DNA from: Brachionus manjavacas
Taxonomy: Eukaryota > Rotifera > Eurotatoria > Ploima > Brachionidae
Assembly (NCBI GenBank): GCA_019054805.1
Contig: JAHQIY010000006.1
Location: 3,224,001 to 3,288,000 of the forward strand
Reading direction: 5' to 3'
DNA length: 64,000 bases
A model generated the notes under the pieces. It did not search any database, was not told the origin of the DNA, and worked only from the letters and a program-made list of their open reading frames with translations. The position numbers and the translations under genes are program-made. Shown piece after piece: positions 35,568-48,002 of the stretch (positions within the stretch are counted from its first letter, which is position 1; the number at the start of each line of letters is the position of its first letter).

Positions 35568-35669
35568 ACATGTTAATTTAGTTAGATTTCCCAAATATTG
35601 CAGCTAATAGCAGAATTATGCCGCTTCTTATGTCATTCAACGCCATTATTTATAGTCACCTTGATTCGC
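35568..35669. repeat. Left 102-base direct repeat flanking the LINE
   Basis: From ACATGTTAATTTAGTTAG to the final TTGATTCGC, this sequence is identical at all 102 positions to 38449-38550. It is read here as a very long target-site duplication made when the LINE inserted. It resembles the repeat at about 3850-3965, so the LINE seems to have landed in an older repeat. Confidence 0.9.
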
Positions 35670-38448
35670 CTTGTCTTCTTTCAACTTAAGCTTCATGATC
35701 AATGCTTAAATTTTGTGTATTGTTATCGTTCACCAAATTCAAATGAAACTCAATTTCTTGATGATATTGAAGATTTCATTCATTCATTAAATCTAAATGA
35801 TCCTTTATTTGTTTTTGGTGATCTTAATCTTAACTGTGACCCATCAAAAAAGCTGAATAATAACTTTAAAAATTTTATTGATAATAATGACTTGGTCAAT
35901 TTTGTTTTTCAACCCACCAGAGTATGTTCTAGATTTCATAAAAGGAGGAATCAATATTTGCAATCAGAATCAGTCATTGATCTTTTTTTGCATAATGCTG
36001 ATCTTGTTGATGAAACATGTGTTATTGACTGTCCATTTAGTGACCACAAATTTGTTTTAGCTAAATTAACAGTTGCTAAACTGAAATGTAAACAGAAGAC
36101 TATTTTATGTAGAAAACTTTCTCTAATTAATACGGAAAACATTTGTACTCAGATAGATGAAATTGATTGGAGTGGATTCAAGAATTTTTCTTCAATTGAT
36201 GAAAAATGGATGTTTGTCAAAGAAAAACTGATTAAAATTATCGATAATACCGCGCCCATTCGTAAAATTTCTATAAAAATGTCAAGTCAGTTCCCATGGT
36301 ATGATGATGATCTTATTTGTTTGAAACATTCACGGGATATCTCCTACAAGAAATTCAAACTATCTGGTAATGAAGATGATAAATTAGTTTATGATTATTT
36401 TAAGAAGCAGTTCAAGCTGCTAAATGATGAGAAACTAATTCATTTTTTTCAGGATAAAACTTTGAATGATTTCAAAAATGCTAAAAAATTTTGGCAATTT
36501 TACTCACCATTAATTTCCATGAAATCTGATAAAAACTCAAATACACCATTAATCTGTATTAAAAATGAAAATGAGGTTATCAATGATAAGTTAAACATGT
36601 GTGAGATATTTAACAAATTCTTCACGTCGATAAGATCTTCATCAGAATTGTCGAATAATGATTCTAAGAGCTCTATCCAGGATCAGTTCTCCAAACTTGG
36701 CCTAATGAAAGCTGCTAATTTTAGATTCAGTTTTACGAATAGACATGAGATAGAAAAACTCCTCTCAGAGATCTCAACCTCTAGTGGTATAGGTTCTTGT
36801 GGAATACCTATTAAGATTCTGAAGGGTAGTTCAGCTAAACTACACACCATTATAGCTTATTTATTTAATTTTTCAATCTTAACGGGTTCAATACCGAGTG
36901 ATTGGAAAATGTCCGTTGTTACACCATTATTCAAAAATAAAGGCTCAACTGATGATTTAAATAGTTATCGTGGCATTTCTGTCTTACCACCAGTTGCAAA
37001 GCTGTTTGAGAAACTTATTCATAAGCAAATTAGCATTTATCTAGCTGAAGCTAAGATACTCTCAAGTAATCAACATGGTTTCAGATCAACCCATGGCTGT
37101 GAATCAGCCTTACATGAGATTATCTCGAAAATGAACCAAATTAAAAGCAAACGTTTAATCGGTATCTTTCTGTTTATAGATTTTAGAAAAGCTTTTTATA
37201 CTGTCGACCATAACCTTCTACTAACTAAATTAAGCTCTTATTGTTTTGATGATTCTTCAATCACACTACTAGAAAGTTATTTTGCGAATAGATCCCAGGT
37301 AGTGAATATTGATGAGTTCACTTCTAACTCAAGAACACTCAAATTAGGTGTCCCCCAGGGGAGTGTCCTAGGCCCACTTCTATTTTTGATTTACATAAAT
37401 GATATTGTTTAATTCCTTTCTGATTTCATCGTGAAATTATTTGCTGATGATACAACTTTAATTAAAACAGGGGATAACCTAACTGAACTTATTCATTCTT
37501 TTCTTGAATCAATTCAAAAGTTATTTACTTGGTGTAAATTCAATAGTATAGATATTAATTGGTCCAAGACTAAAATTATGTTTATTTCAAATAAAAAAAA
37601 ACTTAATTTTCCATGTAATATTGAAATAAATGGTATGGTTGAAGTTGTTGATAAATTTAAGCTTCTCGGAGTAACAATTGATAACAAGCTCACTTTTTTG
37701 CAACACGTAATAAGCTTAAGGACTTCAATAAATAAACGACTTTATGCAATTAGAAGATTATTTTACTTATCGCACAAAGTCAAGCTCCAGTTCTTCAAAT
37801 CATTTATCATGCCATACTTTGACTATTGTCTATCATTATCAATATATTTTACAAAAAGATCAATTCAAAAATTATCTAATTCTTATTACTATTGTGTTCA
37901 AAGATTATTAAATATTCGTCCAAATATTCATGGCAATGATGACTTTAACACCTTAAATATTGAGTTGAATAAATTTAACATCGACTGCTTTCAGCATAGA
38001 ATTATCAAACGTCTTGCTCATTTTGTACATAAAATTGTAAATTTAAAAACATCGTATGTTGACTTAAAAGAAGTATTAATCAGCAATCGCTCGAAAAATG
38101 TTGATTATAATCTAAGAAATTCAAATGACTATCTTGTTCCTTCTAAAGGAAAGTTTAATGATTATGTTGAAAAAACGTTTGATTATTTTTATTCTAAGTT
38201 CATCAATAAATTACTTATTGATGATCTCCATTTAGATTTTGCCCTATTTAAACGAAGAATAAACAATAACATTAATTTAATTTTTATAAAATTTTGTAAA
38301 ATTTTTTCTAATTTTGATGTTAATTTCAGAAATTTAATTTTTTATTAATATTTTAATTTTTATGTGAATTTTTTATTAATAAATGGGCTCAATCATCCCA
38401 TTACGGGTTTTGACCTTAGGTCTCTTTGATTGAGTTGAAATATAATAT
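35670..38448 (+). mobile_element. LINE retrotransposon, 5'-truncated (Jockey/CR1-like)
   Basis: Non-LTR retrotransposon of 2,779 bases. The coding frame starts within the element (the apparent first 20 or so codons upstream come from the flanking repeat) and encodes the C-terminal half of an apurinic-type endonuclease (FVYCYRSPNSNETQ, FVFGDLNLNC, SDHKFVLAKL), a linker, then reverse transcriptase with MSVVTPLFKNKGSTDDLNSY, NQHGFRSTHGCESALHEI, GVPQGSVLGPLLFLIYINDI and the catalytic KLFADDTTL, followed by KLLGVTIDNKL and a C-terminal region to 38348. One in-frame TAA at 37410-37412 interrupts the frame just before the FADD core; otherwise it stays open. The endonuclease N-terminus, with the first catalytic residues, is missing. 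The element ends in an AT-rich tail immediately before the right-hand direct repeat. Confidence 0.9.
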
Positions 38449-38550
38449 ACATGTTAATTTAGTTAGATTTCCCAAATATTGCAGCTAATAGCAGAATTAT
38501 GCCGCTTCTTATGTCATTCAACGCCATTATTTATAGTCACCTTGATTCGC
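38449..38550. repeat. Right 102-base direct repeat flanking the LINE
   Basis: Identical to 35568-35669 (see there). After its last base the two flanks differ, so the repeat boundary is sharp on both sides. Confidence 0.9.
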
Positions 38551-39841
38551 AAGTTCTGAAATGCTAATTAATAATAATCACTATTCTAATGTATTGCTAC
38601 AGTAGAAAATTAACTTAAAAATCTTTCATAATTTTGTATTAAATAGTTAAATCGAAAAAAAGATTTCTTAAAAAACCCTTACGGAAAAAAATTGAAAACC
38701 CTTAAAGGTTCACTAAGGGTAGTTAAATTTTTTAAAATTTTATTTACTTTGTTTTTGCATTACAACTGATTTTATTTAATTTTTTTTTTAAATATAAAAT
38801 TTCGCCTATTTAAGATTTATTTTAAAATATTGGAAAATATTTCAAATATCTTTTCACTCATTTTCTTTTAATTTTGATTAATATTGACAAAAAATATGGT
38901 TTTTAAAGAATTGAATCCCTGTTTAATTTAAGTTCCGACTGATAAAATTTTAATTAACTTTATTTATTTTAGGAAATGAAATTATTTTAAAAAATGAGTG
39001 GATCTAGATTTATAAATTGGAGAACTGTGAAAGAAATTTAGAGTCAAACGATCATCATGGTCATTTGGCTGAAAAAAAAACTTAATTAGACTTTAAAAAA
39101 AATAAATAATGCTTATAAAAATATGTTTATAAATTTCAGATAAATAGATTTATTAGATCAAATTTTTCAGTAGCCTAAAACGGTCATTTATATTTATTAT
39201 CTTCATATTTATTGATTTCTTTTTTTAATTTATACTGAATCTTAATTTTATTTATTGATTTTAATTAAAATCGATCACATTTGCATTCAGGATAAAGAAA
39301 ATTTAAAAATGAATTAAAAAAAATTCTTTGATGTCTTTTATTATCATTACTGTATTCAAGTCACTATTCTTAGGGCTTATTCTAAATGAATGTAACTCTA
39401 TTTTGAAAATTTTTAATCAAAAAAACATCATCACTTTATTTAATCAAAAATTGCTTTAAAGAGGGATAAAACCGCTCGAAACTGCCATGGAGTCCCACTT
39501 GTAGATTATTTTTCAAATAAATAAAAATATAAATATTTAGAGAAAAGAGTAAAAACACTAATTGATCCTTTATTAGGTATGCTGAATTATATTTTAAAAA
39601 GATAAATGAAATTAAAAGAAAAAAATTTTGCAAAACATAATTTACAATTTCTTTATTTAGACTAATCATTCAAAATTTATTAAAATTAAAAATTTAGCAT
39701 AATTTTGAATTTTTTTGTAAAATTATCTTTTCGGTAAAAATATTCACGCACAGTATCCATCAACTTAATCATAAGACTGTTAATTTAAAAAACCATCTTT
39801 TTTTAAAGATAAAAAACAAAGATTTTGATTCTATTTTTGAA
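38551..39841. other. Intergenic, LINE to VPS52
   Basis: AT-rich. Around 39471-39525 a short block with CGAAACTGCC followed by GGAGTC and ATTATTTTTCAAA resembles 6573-6618 and may be a second dispersed repeat. No gene is supported. Confidence 0.45.
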
Positions 39842-42800
39842 ATGAGCATTGTCAATGATTCATCTCATCTATTCACAGAAGTAAAATTAAAAATTTATTT
39901 TATTTTTAATTATTTATTAACATTACAGACCGCTGATCTCATTACACAGCTACAAAAAGAAGCTGAGTCAGATAAACAACAGTGGTATTTTGAAAATTCT
40001 GAATGTGATATATTTCAAAGTAATAATATAAAAAATTTAAGAAAAAATACATTTCTGTTTTTTTAGCAAATATCCAAGAGAATCTTGATGATGAATTAGT
40101 AAAGGAAGCTTTGAACAAAGTAAAATAATCCAAAAAAATCCAAAAGAATTATTTCATTATTTTTAGGGCCTTGATCTAAGGCAATATTCAAAAGAAATCA
40201 ATGATGATTTGAAGACTTTAGAAAAGGACTCAATAAAAGACTGTAAATCGATTAATTGACTCTATTTCTAAATTTATCTTTTTTTAATAAAAAAAAAAAA
40301 GATTTCAAAGAAGCGGGAAACATTATCAAACTGCACGATCAAATAAAATCGTGTGATAATATATTAGAAGTTGATTTTTAAAAATTTAAAAAAAAATATT
40401 TTGATTTTTTTTCGAATAGACAATAGAATCGATGCTTGATGGATTTCAAAAAAATCTAAGTGCAATAAGCAATGAAATTCAAACCCTACAACACCAAAGT
40501 GTAACAATGAATATAAAATTTAAAAATAGACAGTCAATAAGAGGTGAATTAACCCAATTTATCGATGAAATGGTTATTCCTGAGGGTATGATAAGGTAAA
40601 TGTGAAAAATAATTTAAAAATTAAAATTCAATTTTATAAAATTTTAGAACCATATTAGATGGTCAGCTAACCGAAAGGTCTTTTTTGGAATATTTGCACG
40701 AATTAAACCACAAAATTGAGTTCCTTTACGAAAAACCTCCGCACGACATCAAATGTTTCAATGATATCCATGAAATTTTATATAAACTAAAAACAAAATC
40801 GATAATCAGAATTAGGGAATTTATTCTACAAAAAATTAGTCAATTCCGCAAGCCACTTCAAAATTATCAAATTACTCAGGATATTCTAGTAAAAAATAGA
40901 TTTTTTTTCGAGTTTTTGACTTTACATGATCGAGCGATAGCAAGAGAATGTCGAGATGAATATGTTAATACAATGTCAAAAGTTTATTTTTCATATTTTA
41001 AAGAATATTCGGCTAAATTGTCTAAACTTCAGGTAAATAATGTAATTTAATTATTTAATTAATAATTTTTTTATCCAAAGTTTAAAAAAATTAATGCTCA
41101 ATATTAAAAAATTCTTTTTAGCAATCAATTATTTTCATGAAATACACAAAAATTATTCAATTTTAATGTTGAGAAAAAATTTAAATGAGCAATAGCAATT
41201 TAATACCAAAAAAATATAATAAAAATTAAATCAATATTAATAAAAAAATTCAAAATTCGAAAAATATATAAATAAGTTTCTAAAATTTAAACACAAATAA
41301 ACCAAAATTTTTGTCTCTAAGATTTCTAGAATTATTAAAAGATTAAATAAAAAAATTTAGCAACTCAATAGATATCCTCTTTTTTTCTACTTGACTTTAA
41401 GTCAAGTCAAGTCAGTGACCTAAGATTTTTTTTTAATGAAATAAATTTCTAAATAAACCATAATCTTAAAATTATTTCAGTCAGAGTTTTCTGCATTTAT
41501 TCATAAGGTTCAGCCTTCAGACAAAAAATATATTTCGTTGAATAACGCACATTTATAAATAGGTGATACATTTTTTAAAGAAATATAATTTAATTTTTTA
41601 ACATTTTATGATTTTTGTGATTGTTAATTATAAAAAAAAATTTAGTTCAAGTCATAACTTTGACTTAAATTTTTGTGACTTAGACTTAAAACTGTGACTT
41701 ATAAACAAGTCTGATTGAAATTAAGGGGATTAAACTTAATTATTTTTTAACTAAATAAAAATAAATGATTACATTTTTACAAGCTCGATGAAATAGCCGA
41801 AAAAGATGATTTACTAGGATCTGACGATAAACCAAAAACAAGCTTATTTTCATCCAAGCCAGCTTTAAGAAATCGAAGCACTGTGTTTACTTTAGGTAAA
41901 AGATATTCTACTATTGAAAATGAAATCGAATCAACAATAATTATTCCTCATGCATCTCAAAAATCTGATCAAAAAGTAAATTAAAACTAAAATTTGCCAA
42001 AACTAATTAAGAAAATTTCTCAGTATTTGATGGAGAATATCTTTCGAAGTGAACAATATGCTTTATTGGACAATGCAAGTAATGAATTAATGTTTTTGTC
42101 CGATTTTTTCATGGCCAAAGACAATGCTTGTATTGAATTGTTCAACTCAGTTTTTGAAATAACATTCAATTTATTACTAGTAATAATTATTAAAGTTAAA
42201 TGAAAATTATTGAAGTAAAAATTTTGTAATCAATAGAAAAACTCCGAACGTCAAATAAAATCGACATATGATGCCATTGCAATATTTCTTTGTATCAATA
42301 TAATCCAGAGATATGAGATATTGGCCAAGAAACGCCAGTGTTTCCCGATGCTAGTGTATTTTTATTAGGCTTCAATTATTTTTTTTTAAATGGAATTTCT
42401 GAAAATAGATATTTCGAAAATTTATTGGAGATTTTATGGAAAAGATTTGACACATTAATGCAGATGCATTCCAATAGTGTTTCTATTGTTGACCCTCATA
42501 GACTTCAAAATTTGGACATAAGACCACATTTTGTAAGTTGAGAAAAAAACCAAAAATAAAAATATTAATTTTTTTTATAAAAAGATAATTAGACGCTATG
42601 CTGAGTTTTTAACCAGTTTACTGACTATCAATGAAAATTTTCAGAACCCGAAATTGACAGCTAATCTAAGTCAACTCCAAATTGAAATACAGAATTTCAT
42701 TCTTAAACTAGCATCTGAATTTTCACAGAGAAAGGATCAATTAACTTGTTTGATCAATAACTACGATCTAATGCTCACGGTAATCTCAGAACGCATTAAA

Positions 42801-43329
42801 GAAGAGAATAGAGAAGCTCAAACACTGAGAGATTTGCTTAATAATCGAACCAACGATTACGTCGAGGAAGTTCTGATGCCATATTTTGGAAATTTGATAA
42901 TATTTGTCAAAGAATGCGAGATTTTAATTGAAAAAGATAATTTTAGTTCTTTGAAATCATACGAAAGTAGGTTCATAGCTAAAAGTTATTTCATATTTAT
43001 TTTTTTTTAAAAAGATCATGTCAATCCGTTAATAAAGAATTTTAGTAATGAATGGAAAAAGTATTTGGAATTGATCAATCAGGAAATAATGAGATCCTTT
43101 ACAAATTTCAAAAATGGTCAAGCAATACTACAGGTGAAATTAAAAAAAATTAAAGAAAAAATTATTGAATTTTTTATAATAGGCTACTTTAACCCAATTA
43201 ATTCAGTATTATCATAGATTCAACAAAATTTTATCTCATAATTGCTTCAAGCATTTAAGTGGACGTAACGAAATGTTGAGTATTCATCATTTGATGGTAG
43301 AAATTAAGAAGCATAAACCAACATTTTAA
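39842..43329 (+). CDS. VPS52: Vacuolar protein sorting-associated protein 52 (GARP/EARP subunit)
   Basis: Core subunit of the GARP and EARP tethering complexes, which catch endosome-derived vesicles at the trans-Golgi and recycling endosomes. Fourteen exons: 39842-39880, 39929-40019, 40067-40119, 40167-40242, 40302-40369, 40420-40595, 40648-41032, 41784-41975, 42024-42179, 42237-42337, 42409-42532, 42585-42966, 43015-43133, 43183-43329; 702 residues against 723 in human. Conserved blocks: ENLDDELVKEAL, GLDLRQYSKEI, NRQSIRGELTQFIDEMVIP, IREFILQKISQFRKPLQNYQ, EIAEKDDLLGSD, SKPALRNRSTVFTLGKR, FRSEQYALLDNASNE, YDAIAIFLCIN, DPHRLQNLDIRPHF, RRYAEFLTSL, LINNYDLMLTVI, EIMRSFTNFKNG and the end SIHHLMVEIKKHKPTF. 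The N-terminus is predicted to be coiled coil. Intron 7 is 751 bases and carries a MITE; all others are short. The exon 10 end is the least certain junction. Confidence 0.95.
41389..41713. mobile_element. Second copy of the palindromic hAT-like MITE, in VPS52 intron 7
   Basis: The right end (GACTTAGACTTAAAACTGTG to ACAAGTCTG) is nearly the reverse complement of the left end of the element at 28498. The left part (CTTTAAGTCAAGTCAAGTCA) matches the other end but the outermost 20 or so bases are lost, and the middle has diverged. No target duplication can be checked because the left tip is missing. Confidence 0.65.
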
Positions 43330-43551
43330 TCTTTTTTTTTTATTTTTTTTTTTTATTTTATTATTCTAATCGTTTAAATTAAATTAATATTTTGTTTAAG
43401 AAAAATAAATTTGTATTAGTAAAATAAAAAATAACTAGAAATAAAAATTTTCTGCTTAATTCAAACGGCTGTGACAGGCTGTTGATTATTAATTCAAATC
43501 GTTAATTTATTAATCAGTAAATATCTAGTTATATCTATTAAATAAAAGAAA

Positions 43552-45716
43552 ATGGTTTATAAAATAGTATCGTTTATCATTTTATTCTTGATAGTTTTTG
43601 AGTATAAACTTTGCAGTATACATGCAGGATTTGGACACAATATGTTCATGCCCAATTGTTCAGAGTATAACAGTAGTGAATGTAATTTTTGTGGACCTGG
43701 GACTTTTTATGATAAGAGTAATTAAAAGCTAAAAAATTCTGCTCATTAAAAAAATTAATTAATTATATTTACAAATTTTGATTCACAATGCATGACAGGT
43801 TTTTTTTTTCATTTAGAGTTTTTTTTTACAATTTTGTCTGATAAAGGCCAAAGAAAGATCCAATTTAAACAGATCAAATGAAATCAAATAATTTTCTTAG
43901 AGATCGATTTTTCTTAAATACTTAATATCATAAACACTTTTAACAAAATTTTTAAAATTTTTTCATGAAACATCAGTCATTTTTTGTTTAGGCGATGCAA
44001 TAGCGAATTTACTTAAGAAAAAATTTTCTTCTAATTTATTTAAAAAATTTTTAGATTCTCAAAATTTAGTTGCTTTTAATTAAAAAAAATCCAAAAATAA
44101 AATCTAAATGGAAAAAAATAGTAACAGTAGTAATAAAAAATAGATTAATTTTATTGTTTTTTTATCATTTGAGTTGCAAATTTTTAAAAAAATATTAGCT
44201 TAATCAATCAATCAAACAATCTGTTTTTTACAAAAAATTAGTCGATTTGAAAAAAAATTTATAAATCAAAACTTGATAATTTTTAAAAAATTTATAAATT
44301 ATTTTTGAAATATTTAAAACAAATTTTTGTTATTTATTTAAATGAAAATGTTTAGATTTTAAGATTTTATTAAAATATTTAAGATTCAGATGCTTGTGTG
44401 TGTTGCGAATTTCAATTAACATGCACTCAATGTAACCTTTGCCAGGAAGGACAATATAATGATGAGTTTAACCAAACAAAATGTAAATTATGTTCACCGG
44501 GATATTACACCAAGTAAATGGAAAAAAAAATAAATTGGTAAAAACTATTTAGTTATTCTTAGCAACACTGGATCAATTATTTGCTCAAAATGTGATAAAG
44601 GATCTTATTCAAATAAAAGCGCGAGCCACGAGTGTACATTATGTTCCAAGGGATCATTTAGTAATATTGAAGGTTCAATGAAATGTACTAATTGTTCTTT
44701 GGGCTTTTATCAAAACAAAACTGGTCAATCTAAATGTGAAGAATGTGTGATGGGAAAATTTTGCAATCATAGCGGATGTGACACTTGTTATGAATGCGAA
44801 CCAGGATTTTTTTCTAATACAAGTGCAAATGAAAAATGCAAATCATGCCCGGTCGGAACTTATCAGAACAAATATGGCTCTGTAATTTGTTTAGACTGTC
44901 CTGCTGGTTATGAATCGTTGTAATAAAAAAAAATTGTAAATTTTAATTTCTTCAAAAATTTTAATATTAAAGACAAATGGAATCAACTAATTGTACGGGA
45001 TGTAAAATTGGCTATTTTAAGGACAATGAAAGTTCAGAGTTGTGTCAACAATGCTTTGAAGGTATTATTAGAAATCAAACATTTTTTAGATTCTATTTTG
45101 ATAAAATTAAGGTAGTTATTCGGAAAAAACAAATTCAACAAATTGTACTTTGTGCCTGGAAGGCTATTATCAAAACCAGAAGGGATCAGCAAATTGTTTT
45201 GAATGTCCTATAGGTTCATATTGTCCAATAAAAGGCTGTAGGAATTGTGAACCTTGTGATGCAGGCCATGAGAGCCTAACAAAGGGTTCTGAAAGATGTA
45301 CAGAATGTCTTCCTGGTTTTCATAAAGAGAAACAAGGATTCAAAAAATGTGTTGAATGTGAAATTGGGTCTTATAGTGTTTTTGCAGGAGCGAAATATTG
45401 TTCAATTTGTCCTGAAGGTTACTATTGTCCTTGTACAAGTTGTCCTCCAAAATCATGTCCCAAAAGATCAATCTGCCCAATGGGAAGCACCGAATACATC
45501 ATATGTTCATCACCTTTTTTCTATGTTGACAATATATCAGATTCTTCATGCAGCAAATCAGTTGTTTTTTATATTGTTATTTTTGGATCAATAATCATTT
45601 TTGTAGCTATATTTTTTTTCGGAATTTATAAGTATCAACAGCGCAAGAATAGAGACAAACTTTTGACTCAAAAACTTTTTTCTGAAACCAAAGACCCACT
45701 TTATTATGGTTATTAA
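43552..45716 (+). CDS. Cysteine-rich single-pass membrane protein with ephrin-receptor-like (GCC2/GCC3) repeats
   Basis: Exons 43552-43717, 44384-44513, 44563-44919, 44973-45061 and 45112-45716 give 448 residues. The product starts with a signal peptide (VSFIILFLIVFEYKLCSIHA). About 320 residues follow with repeated units of the form C-xx-C-xx-G-x-(Y/F)-xx-(5-10)-C, for example CEPGFFSNTSANEKCKSCPV and CPAGYESL, the pattern of the TNFR/ephrin-receptor-like modules. Near residue 405 there is a membrane span (VVFYIVIFGSIIIFVAIFFF), then a short basic tail ending DPLYYGY. The topology is therefore type I, with an extracellular cysteine-rich stem and a cytoplasmic tail of about 40 residues carrying tyrosines. 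I do not recognise an orthologue; a receptor or adhesion role is only a guess. Frame closure at all four junctions supports the model. Confidence 0.8.
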
Positions 45717-46565
45717 ATTCTACATCAAAAAATTTTAGTAAAATTGTCGAAAATAACTTTTATTTAATTCGATTTAATTGAAAGCAATCATTATTTAAAA
45801 ATTTATTAATTCATGATTAAAATTTCTGCTAGGTTCAGCCCATTATACAAATAGACAAAAAATATTTGATTTCAATTTATGATAAATTCTGAAGCATTAA
45901 TTTAGTGATGTAATTCCAAAGAAGAAACCAAAAGTATGGGCATTGTGAAATTTCATACAAGCCTTCCCAAAATTACAAAAATAAAATTCTTTCTCATTAT
46001 TTTAAATTGACAAAATTGAGCAAACTATCAATATAATTTATTCATTTATTGTCTCTATGACCTATTCAGATCAGAATTTTTTTTTGCATGTAAATTAATT
46101 TCATTTAAATGTTAAAATTCTGTCATCGTTACAATTGTAAAAATTTTATTTTTCATTTCTAAAGTAACATACAATTTGATTAAAAACAATCAATTTATTG
46201 GGAAATATTTTTTTAAATTTTTGCTAAAATTGGACTGTTAAATGAAACATTGTTAGTTTCACCTTTTAAAAATTACAGAAAAATCTGTAGTTCAATCTGT
46301 TGTAACTTAAAGATTTTTTCATTATCATCATTCAATTTTGATTAATCTAGAAAGAGAACAAAGAAAATTGTTTATTTCTGCAATAATTGAATCTTAGATG
46401 ATCATTTCGTATGTTTCGCAAAAATCAGATTAATATATTTAAAAAAATGATAATTTGAAAAAATAAGATAATTGTGGCTATTAAATTTTATTTAAAAAAT
46501 ATTATTAAAATTGTCTATTATATTTAGAAAATAAATTTTAAATTATTCGATTAAATTAAAATTAA
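45717..46565. other. Intergenic between convergent genes
   Basis: AT-rich spacer between the 3' ends of the cysteine-rich protein gene and the PDCD7-like gene. I see nothing else in it. Confidence 0.5.
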
Positions 46566-47901
46566 CTAATTATTTTTTATAAATTTTCTCCATTCGTGAT
46601 TTGGATTTTGGTTAGGTTCAACCCATTCAATTGGTATAGTCTTTGATCTGTCATAATTTTCAGTCAAAAAATTATCCCATTCATATCTATAACAAAAAAA
46701 AGATATTAAAAAAGCAAAAAAAAAGATACCACGGATTGACAACCAGTTTTTAATGAAAATACTATTTTGTGTCCTTTTTTATATAATTATTGTTCTTTTG
46801 TGTGCTTTTATTTAATTCGTTCGTCGTTTCTAGATTAATTCAGTGGTATGGAAGTAAGAGGTCCGGCACGTATTCTGGTTTAGGGAATCGAGTTTATTTA
46901 AATAAAAGAGAAGTTTTTTTGAAAAGGACGTAAAAGAAGAAAACATGATGCTTATTAAAAAAAGGACACAAAATAATTTAGCTAGAAAAACACGCTCATT
47001 TTCAATAGCTCTACTTACCTTATGTAGATCCACTGTTCCATAGAAAATTCAGATTCATAATCACCATCTATTTTATAAAAATATAAATTATTGAATATTT
47101 TCTATAATATATTGAATTTACCTCCAAAAAAAAATTTACTGATTTCATCTTGACGCTCGTTGACTAAAACATTAAAATTGTTTTGAAAATTTGTCAATTT
47201 TGGAATTTTCTCTTTTTTAGATAATTAAAAACTTCAAAAAATATTTTGAAAAAAAGTACCAAGTATTTCTTTTTTGTTTATTTCATATTCAAGTCGTTTT
47301 TCATCGATTAATTTTGATATTTCTTCTAAGGCAATTTTTGCGGGAACGTTTGAGTTCTTTTGATTTGATCTGAGAATTAATAATTTACGAAGAGTTTGAG
47401 AAAAATCGTTCAATTGTTTTAAATCAAATAGCCCTTTGTTGTATTGATCTAAAGTTTGATTAAATTCTCCTGAATCTGTAGTATTGAAGAATGCTGAACT
47501 TGAGTCTCTATCTTTTCCAGCAAAAATATTGTTGCTTCTTAGAAAGTCATCAAGCTTATGATCGTAATAATTTTGATTATTAATTTGTTTTCTTCGTTTT
47601 CGCCTTGAAATTCTTTTTCTAATAAAGCGTTTAGTTTTATTACTATGTAAAAACGAGTATCTCACGTTCAAATCATCGAGGATCGATTTAAACTCCAATA
47701 AACTTATATTTACGCTATTCGAATTTGAATTTTTTGAATCATAAATGAGTTTTTTAAGATACTCAATTTTATCAAATATAAATTTTATATTTTCTTTTAT
47801 ATTCTATAATAAAATTTGAGTTTTAGTCATTTATTTTAATATTTTTAAATTACTTCAAAATTTAGTTTTTTTCCAGCAAAATCCACATTTTTCATTTCCA
47901 T
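46566..47901 (-). CDS. PDCD7-like protein (U11/U12 snRNP 59 kDa protein)
   Basis: PDCD7 is the 59 kDa component of the U11/U12 di-snRNP of the minor spliceosome. Minus-strand exons 47901-47854, 47803-47260, 47163-47122, 47067-47019 and 46686-46566 close in frame to 267 residues; human PDCD7 is longer (about 485) because of a proline-rich N-terminus that is absent here. The best match is the C-terminus: WIYIRYEWDNFL, then IPIEWVEPNQNPNHEWRKFI against a human region with IRHDWDQYL and VPxGWVLPxPPSNxIW. A strongly basic segment, KRFIRKRISRRKRRK, sits near residue 65, and helical charged sequence follows. The start is the first ATG after an in-frame stop; that stop rules out a longer protein in the same exon. 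The match is short, so the name is probable rather than certain. The tRNA-Cys gene lies 101 bases upstream on the other strand. Confidence 0.65.
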
Positions 47902-48002
47902 TTTTGTCCATGAATATTTAGAATTAGAAATTTTGAAAATTTGTAAATATTTTGTTTGAATTCTTTTTGCATTGTAGTTATTTTAAATTATTTAAAATAT
48001 CA

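Noticed and set aside
35598-35670. LINE coding start at the ATG-like codon in the left direct repeat
   Set aside because: The first 20 or so codons come from the duplicated flank, which also occurs after the element, so they are not part of the LINE protein.
42338-42541. Longer frame running into VPS52 exon 11 from 42338
   Set aside because: It is out of phase with exon 10; the conserved frame needs the acceptor at 42408, and the extra residues match no VPS52.
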